Shown: one piece after another, positions 22,365 through 25,512 of the stretch | How positions within the stretch are numbered: position 1 is the stretch's first letter | Layout of the letters: each line of letters starts with the position of its first letter | Assembly (NCBI GenBank): GCA_034434015.1 | Contig: DAOUAB010000210.1 | Location: 1-25,512 of the forward strand | Length of the DNA: 25,512 nt | Direction: 5' to 3' | Origin: SpSt-583 sp034434015 | GTDB lineage: Bacteria > Chloroflexota > Anaerolineae > Anaerolineales > UBA6663 | The notes under the pieces: generated by a model | Told to the model about the DNA's origin: nothing | Database searches by the model: none | The model's input: the letters and a program-made list of their open reading frames with translations, nothing else | Program-made: the position numbers and the translations under genes

Positions 22365-23330
22365 ATGGGCCATTCCATGAGCAAGACACCCTCCATGAAT
22401 GCCATCGCCATCCGCACGGAAGGACTGACCCGCGACTTCAAGACCGTGCGCGCCGTCGACGCGCTGACGCTCGACGTCCCGGCCGGCATCATCTTCGGCT
22501 TCCTGGGCCCGAACGGCTCCGGCAAGACGACGACCATCCGCCTGCTGCTCGGCCTGCTGGAGCCGAGCGCCGGGCGCGCCGAGGTGCTGGGCCACGACAC
22601 CCGTAATCAGGCCGACGCCATCCGCGCACGGACCGGCGCCCTGCTGGAGCATCACGGCCTGTACGAGCGCCTGAGCGCCGAGGACAACCTGGATTTCTAC
22701 GCGCGCGTCTGGAGACTGCCGGACGCGGCCCGCGCGGCGCGCATCAAAGAATTGCTCGGGCCGGTGGGCCTGTACGACCGCCGCCGCGAGATCGTGGGCA
22801 ACTGGAGCCGCGGCATGAAACAGAAGCTGGCCGTCGCGCGGACGCTACTGCACCGGCCGGCGCTGGTCTTCCTGGATGAGCCGACCGCCGGCCTGGACCC
22901 GATTGCGGCGGCTGAACTGCGCGAGCAACTGGCCCTGCTGGCGGCGCGCGAGGGCGTCACCGTCTTCCTGACCACTCACAACCTGGCCGAGGCCGAGAAG
23001 CTCTGTCACCGGGTCGGCGTCATCCGCCAGGGCCGGCTGATCGCCGTCGGCAGCCCGGACGAATTGCGGCGGGGGAGCGCCCGCCCGCACGTGGACGTGA
23101 TCGGGCGCGGCTTCGGCGAGGCGGCGCTGACCGCGTTGCGGGGGCGGCCGGAGGTGGCGGGCGTCGAGGTGCAGGATGGGGCGCTGTCCATCGACCTGCG
23201 CGAGACGGTCGAGGTCGCGCCGCTGGTCAGCCTGCTGGTGCAGCACGGCGCGCAGGTGGAGGAAGTGCGCAAGGGGCAGGCCAGCCTGGAGGATGTGTTC
23301 CTCACGCTGATGGAGGAGGAGCAGAAATGA
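22365..23330 (+). CDS. ABC-2 type exporter, ATP-binding protein
   Basis: A 321-residue cytoplasmic ABC ATPase. Walker A GPNGSGKT is at 48-55, the signature region NWSRGMKQK at 146-154 (a degenerate LSGGQ, as common in ABC-2 exporters), Walker B ALVFLDEP at 166-173 with the D-loop GLDP, and the H-loop His205 in LTTHNL. The C-terminal 80 residues form the regulatory tail typical of NatA/CcmA-like ATPases. It forms an operon with the permease, which it overlaps by four bases (ATGA). Three ATGs (22365, 22377, 22395) could start the protein; the first one suits the upstream -10 box. Substrate cannot be inferred. Members of this family export drugs, lipids or sodium. Confidence 0.93.
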   Translation: MGHSMSKTPSMNAIAIRTEGLTRDFKTVRAVDALTLDVPAGIIFGFLGPNGSGKTTTIRLLLGLLEPSAGRAEVLGHDTRNQADAIRARTGALLEHHGLYERLSAEDNLDFYARVWRLPDAARAARIKELLGPVGLYDRRREIVGNWSRGMKQKLAVARTLLHRPALVFLDEPTAGLDPIAAAELREQLALLAAREGVTVFLTTHNLAEAEKLCHRVGVIRQGRLIAVGSPDELRRGSARPHVDVIGRGFGEAALTALRGRPEVAGVEVQDGALSIDLRETVEVAPLVSLLVQHGAQVEEVRKGQASLEDVFLTLMEEEQK

Positions 23331-24058
23331 TCGCCGACGTCTGGACGGTGGCGCGCAAGGAGTTCAAAGAGATTCTCGCCATGGGCGGCGGCCGGCGCGG
23401 CTGGATCGGCCAACTCTTCTTTCTGGGCGTCTTCGGCATCCTGTTGCCCGCGCAATCCGGGCGGGCCTGGGTCGAGTCGCCTTTATTGCTGGTGAGCTGG
23501 GGCTGGCTGCCGTTCCTGCTGGCGGTGCAGGTGGTGGCCGACTCGTTCGCCGGCGAGCGCGAGCGGCACACGCTGGAAACCCTGCTCGCCAGCCGCCTGC
23601 CGGACCGCGCCATCCTGTTCGGCAAGCTGGCGGCCGTGGTCGGCTATGCCTGCGGCGCGACCTGGCTGGCGCTGGCCGCCGGGATCGTCACGGTCAACGT
23701 CGTCGCCGGGCAGGGCCGGCTTCTGTTTTACCCGCCCCTCACCTTCGCCGGCATCCTGGCCTTCAGCCTGCTGGGCAGCGGGCTGGCGGCCAGCGCCGGT
23801 GTGCTCGTCTCGCTGCGGGCGGCCACGGCGCGCCAGGCGGCGCAGAGCATGAGCCTGGTGATGCTGCTGCTGTTCAGCCCGGTCTTCATCTTCGGCTTCC
23901 TGCCCCCTGAAATCCAGGCCCGGGTGTTTGGGCGGCTGACCCAGATCGACTTGACTCAGGCGGCGCTGCTGGCGTTCGGGGTGTTGCTGGTGCTGAATGC
24001 GGTGTTTATCGCGGCGGCGCTGGCGCGGTTCCAGCGCGCGAGGCTGATTCTGGATTAG
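23327..24058 (+). CDS. ABC-2 type exporter, permease
   Basis: A 243-residue membrane protein with about six helices at residues 27-43, 53-72, 103-126, 138-163, 174-193 and 211-232. The N-terminal amphipathic helix (VWTVARKEFKEILA) and the sequence VVADSFAGERERHTLETLL (69-87), followed by DRAILFGK, are the hallmark of ABC-2 permeases that partner NatA-type ATPases. It starts inside the ATPase stop (ATGA), and the pair presumably works as a dimer of each. It converges with the DDAH-like gene: only six bases separate the two stops, with no obvious terminator. Confidence 0.9.
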   Translation: MIADVWTVARKEFKEILAMGGGRRGWIGQLFFLGVFGILLPAQSGRAWVESPLLLVSWGWLPFLLAVQVVADSFAGERERHTLETLLASRLPDRAILFGKLAAVVGYACGATWLALAAGIVTVNVVAGQGRLLFYPPLTFAGILAFSLLGSGLAASAGVLVSLRAATARQAAQSMSLVMLLLFSPVFIFGFLPPEIQARVFGRLTQIDLTQAALLAFGVLLVLNAVFIAAALARFQRARLILD

Positions 24059-24064
24059 GCTGGC

Positions 24065-24952
24065 TTAGCCGCGCCAGAACGGGCGCGTCAGACAGGTCGG
24101 GCCGCCCGCGCCCTTGACGCAGATTTCGCTCCCCGGAAACGTCCACACCTGCGCGCCGGCCGCCTCCAGCCGCGCCTTTGTCACCGGGTTGCCGTCCACC
24201 ATCACGCACTGGCGCGGCGCCAGGGCCAGCACATTGCAGCCCAGCGATTCATATTCCGCGTCGGGCACTTCCACCAACCGGATGCCGCGCGCGAGCAGCC
24301 ATTGCCGGAACGGCACGGTCAGCAGGCGCGAATACACCACCGCCAGGTCCCGATCCACCAGGCTGATATTGGACTGCAAGTGCAGGCAATCCTGCGGCCC
24401 GGTCCAGTGCACAAGCGGCGCGACGATAACTTCGTCCACCCGATCGCCCAGCAGCGCCCGCAACTGGCGGATGCCCTCGGCGTTGGTGCGGTAGCCCTCA
24501 GCCACGGCCACGGTGCGCGCGTCAATCCAGACCACGTCACCGCCCTCCAGCCGGCCCGCGCCCGTGATGGCGCCCAGGATCGGCAGGCCCAGCGCTTGCA
24601 GGAACGCGCCGAGCGCCTCCGGCTCGCCGCGCCGCGCCGCCTTGCCCATGTTCCCCAGGATCACGCCCTGGTCGCACACGATCACGGGGTCATGGACATA
24701 GACCGAGTCCAGGCCGGTCCCCGGCGCCTCCGGCGCGTAGCACACCTCGGCGCCGAACTGCGCCACCAGGCGCACGAACTCGGCGTGCTGCGCGGCGGCC
24801 CGATCGAAATCCGGCTCGCCCAGGTAATGGAGCGCCTGCCAGTGCGCCTTGACTTCGGCCCGGCCCCAGCCGGCCTCCGCCGGGCGCTTGACGACCACGC
24901 CCTTGAGTTCCCCCACCATCGACTGCGATCCGTAAGCCGTCAGCCCCGGCAT
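24065..24952 (-). CDS. dimethylarginine dimethylaminohydrolase/amidinotransferase-like protein
   Basis: A 295-residue guanidino-group enzyme of the DDAH/amidinotransferase superfamily. Features are SVYVHDPVIV near residue 83, GRLEGGDVVWIDARTVAV at 133-150, GYRTNAEGI at 153, a CLHLQSN segment with catalytic His191, and a C-terminal SLGCNVLAL with nucleophile Cys239. This order is that of DDAH and arginine deiminase-like enzymes, which hydrolyse methylated arginine to citrulline or transfer the amidino group. Which substrate is used cannot be told by eye. I chose the ATG at 24952, directly after the stop of the upstream membrane gene; an earlier in-frame start at 25033 overlaps that gene and its residues look artificial. 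No good SD is seen. Confidence 0.85.
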   Translation of the reverse strand: MPGLTAYGSQSMVGELKGVVVKRPAEAGWGRAEVKAHWQALHYLGEPDFDRAAAQHAEFVRLVAQFGAEVCYAPEAPGTGLDSVYVHDPVIVCDQGVILGNMGKAARRGEPEALGAFLQALGLPILGAITGAGRLEGGDVVWIDARTVAVAEGYRTNAEGIRQLRALLGDRVDEVIVAPLVHWTGPQDCLHLQSNISLVDRDLAVVYSRLLTVPFRQWLLARGIRLVEVPDAEYESLGCNVLALAPRQCVMVDGNPVTKARLEAAGAQVWTFPGSEICVKGAGGPTCLTRPFWRG

Positions 24953-24959
24953 CGTCGTT

Positions 24960-25512
24960 TCAGGAGGCGCGCGGCCGGAAGGCCCGCCAGAGGACAAAGA
25001 CGCCGAGCAGGATAAAAAACGCCGGCAGAACAAAGTCGGCGAGCGTGGCGAACGGCGTGGCCAGCAGCGCGCCCAGGATGAGGAGCGGGACGGCCGGGTA
25101 GAGGGCCCAGCGCATGCGGCCGTGCGGGGTGGGCGCCAGCCACACGATCACGAACGTCACCCCCAATCCCAAAAAGAACACGCCCGCGCTGGCAACGCCC
25201 GACCACTCGAACGCGCCCAAGCCGGCGACCACGCCCAGCGTCGCCAGCACCCCGCCCGGGATCAGGCCCCACCATTGGCCGCGATCCGCCAGATACACCA
25301 GCCAGAATGGCAACGACAGCCCCAACAAGAAGATCGGGCCGCCCCATCGGCTCGCCAGCCGGGGCGCCGCCGCCCCCAACCCGATAAGCAGCGCGAAGTC
25401 CAGGAAAATCAAGCCCGGGATCAGCGCCCAGCCGTGAGCGCGGTCGCCGAAAAAGGTGGCCAGGAACCCGGCGCCGACCAGGGCCATGACGGCGGCCCAC
25501 AGCCAATCCAGC
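24960..25512 (-). CDS. membrane protein of three repeated units, 5' end beyond window
   Basis: An integral membrane protein whose reading frame stays open to the window edge: before the first in-window ATG (25487) come eight hydrophobic codons (LDWLWAAV), so the start is probably outside. Three units of about 53 residues recur: DRAHGWALIPG, DRGQWWGLIPGG and HGRMRWALYPA mark equivalent loops, at residues 15, 68 and 122 counted from 25487. Each is flanked by a hydrophobic helix on both sides, and each unit ends with a similar FLLGL/FFLGL/FILLG stretch. The protein ends VFVLWRAFRPRAS. I know no function for the family. It is immediately upstream of the DDAH-like gene (stop to ATG seven bases), so they may be co-transcribed. 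Confidence 0.75.
   Translation of the reverse strand, partial: LDWLWAAVMALVGAGFLATFFGDRAHGWALIPGLIFLDFALLIGLGAAAPRLASRWGGPIFLLGLSLPFWLVYLADRGQWWGLIPGGVLATLGVVAGLGAFEWSGVASAGVFFLGLGVTFVIVWLAPTPHGRMRWALYPAVPLLILGALLATPFATLADFVLPAFFILLGVFVLWRAFRPRAS

Noticed and set aside
24059..24064. Bidirectional terminator between the permease and the DDAH-like gene
   Set aside because: Only a four-pair GGCT/AGCC hairpin overlapping both stops is present, too weak and without T runs.
1..25512. CRISPR array, phage genes, transposases or an origin of replication
   Set aside because: I saw no regularly spaced repeats, no integrase or transposase motifs, and no clustered DnaA boxes.

Overview
This window is very GC-rich, densely coded DNA that looks chromosomal. 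No phage, transposase, plasmid or CRISPR signal was found. The gene families point to Chloroflexota, probably an Anaerolineae-like lineage from an environmental genome. The pointers are an XRE-STAND-TPR regulator, a histidine kinase / CpaE / CpaF cluster with lineage-type small genes, a full-length Lhr helicase, and GTG/TTG starts. The taxonomic call is inference.

Positions 1-2299 hold a minus-strand operon read from right to left. It encodes a small membrane protein, a four-helix CopD-like membrane protein, a cupredoxin lipoprotein, an arylamine N-acetyltransferase-like enzyme and a SnoaL/NTF2-like protein cut by the window edge. Stops and starts touch or overlap. Divergent from it, on the plus strand, are an 851-residue XRE-STAND-TPR regulator (2548-5103), a stand-alone 5'-3' exonuclease of the Pol I N-domain type and a membrane protein of unknown function.

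Positions 6963-7430 have no intact gene. They hold what looks like the last 24 codons of a MalK/UgpC-type ABC ATPase. A consensus sigma-70 promoter then drives tRNA-Lys(CUU), followed by a hairpin. The 1529-residue Lhr helicase fills 7708-12297. Downstream are a palindromic repeat (12364-12449) and a decayed glyoxalase-like (VOC) gene (12525-12907).

From 13011 to 22083 every gene is on the minus strand. In transcription order they are: a histidine kinase with a zinc ribbon and an MshEN-like domain; a CpaE-like protein with a pseudo-receiver; a 103-residue unknown; a CpaF/TadA ATPase; a double-HTH regulator; a TPR protein; a CapA-family lipoprotein; two SnoaL/NTF2 proteins; a 32-codon small ORF; an SRPBCC protein; and a helical unknown. 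The kinase-CpaE-CpaF part looks like the control and motor end of a Tad/type IV pilus system. TadB/TadC platform proteins and pilin genes do not follow.

From 22365 a two-gene ABC-2 exporter (ATPase and permease) runs on the plus strand. It converges with a dimethylarginine dimethylaminohydrolase/amidinotransferase-like gene and a membrane protein built of three repeats, which runs off the right edge.

The strongest leads are the kinase-CpaE-CpaF-HTH-TPR module, two small genes, the triplicated membrane protein, the decayed VOC gene beside a palindromic repeat, and a contrast between SD-less first genes and SD-bearing internal operon genes that suggests leaderless transcription.
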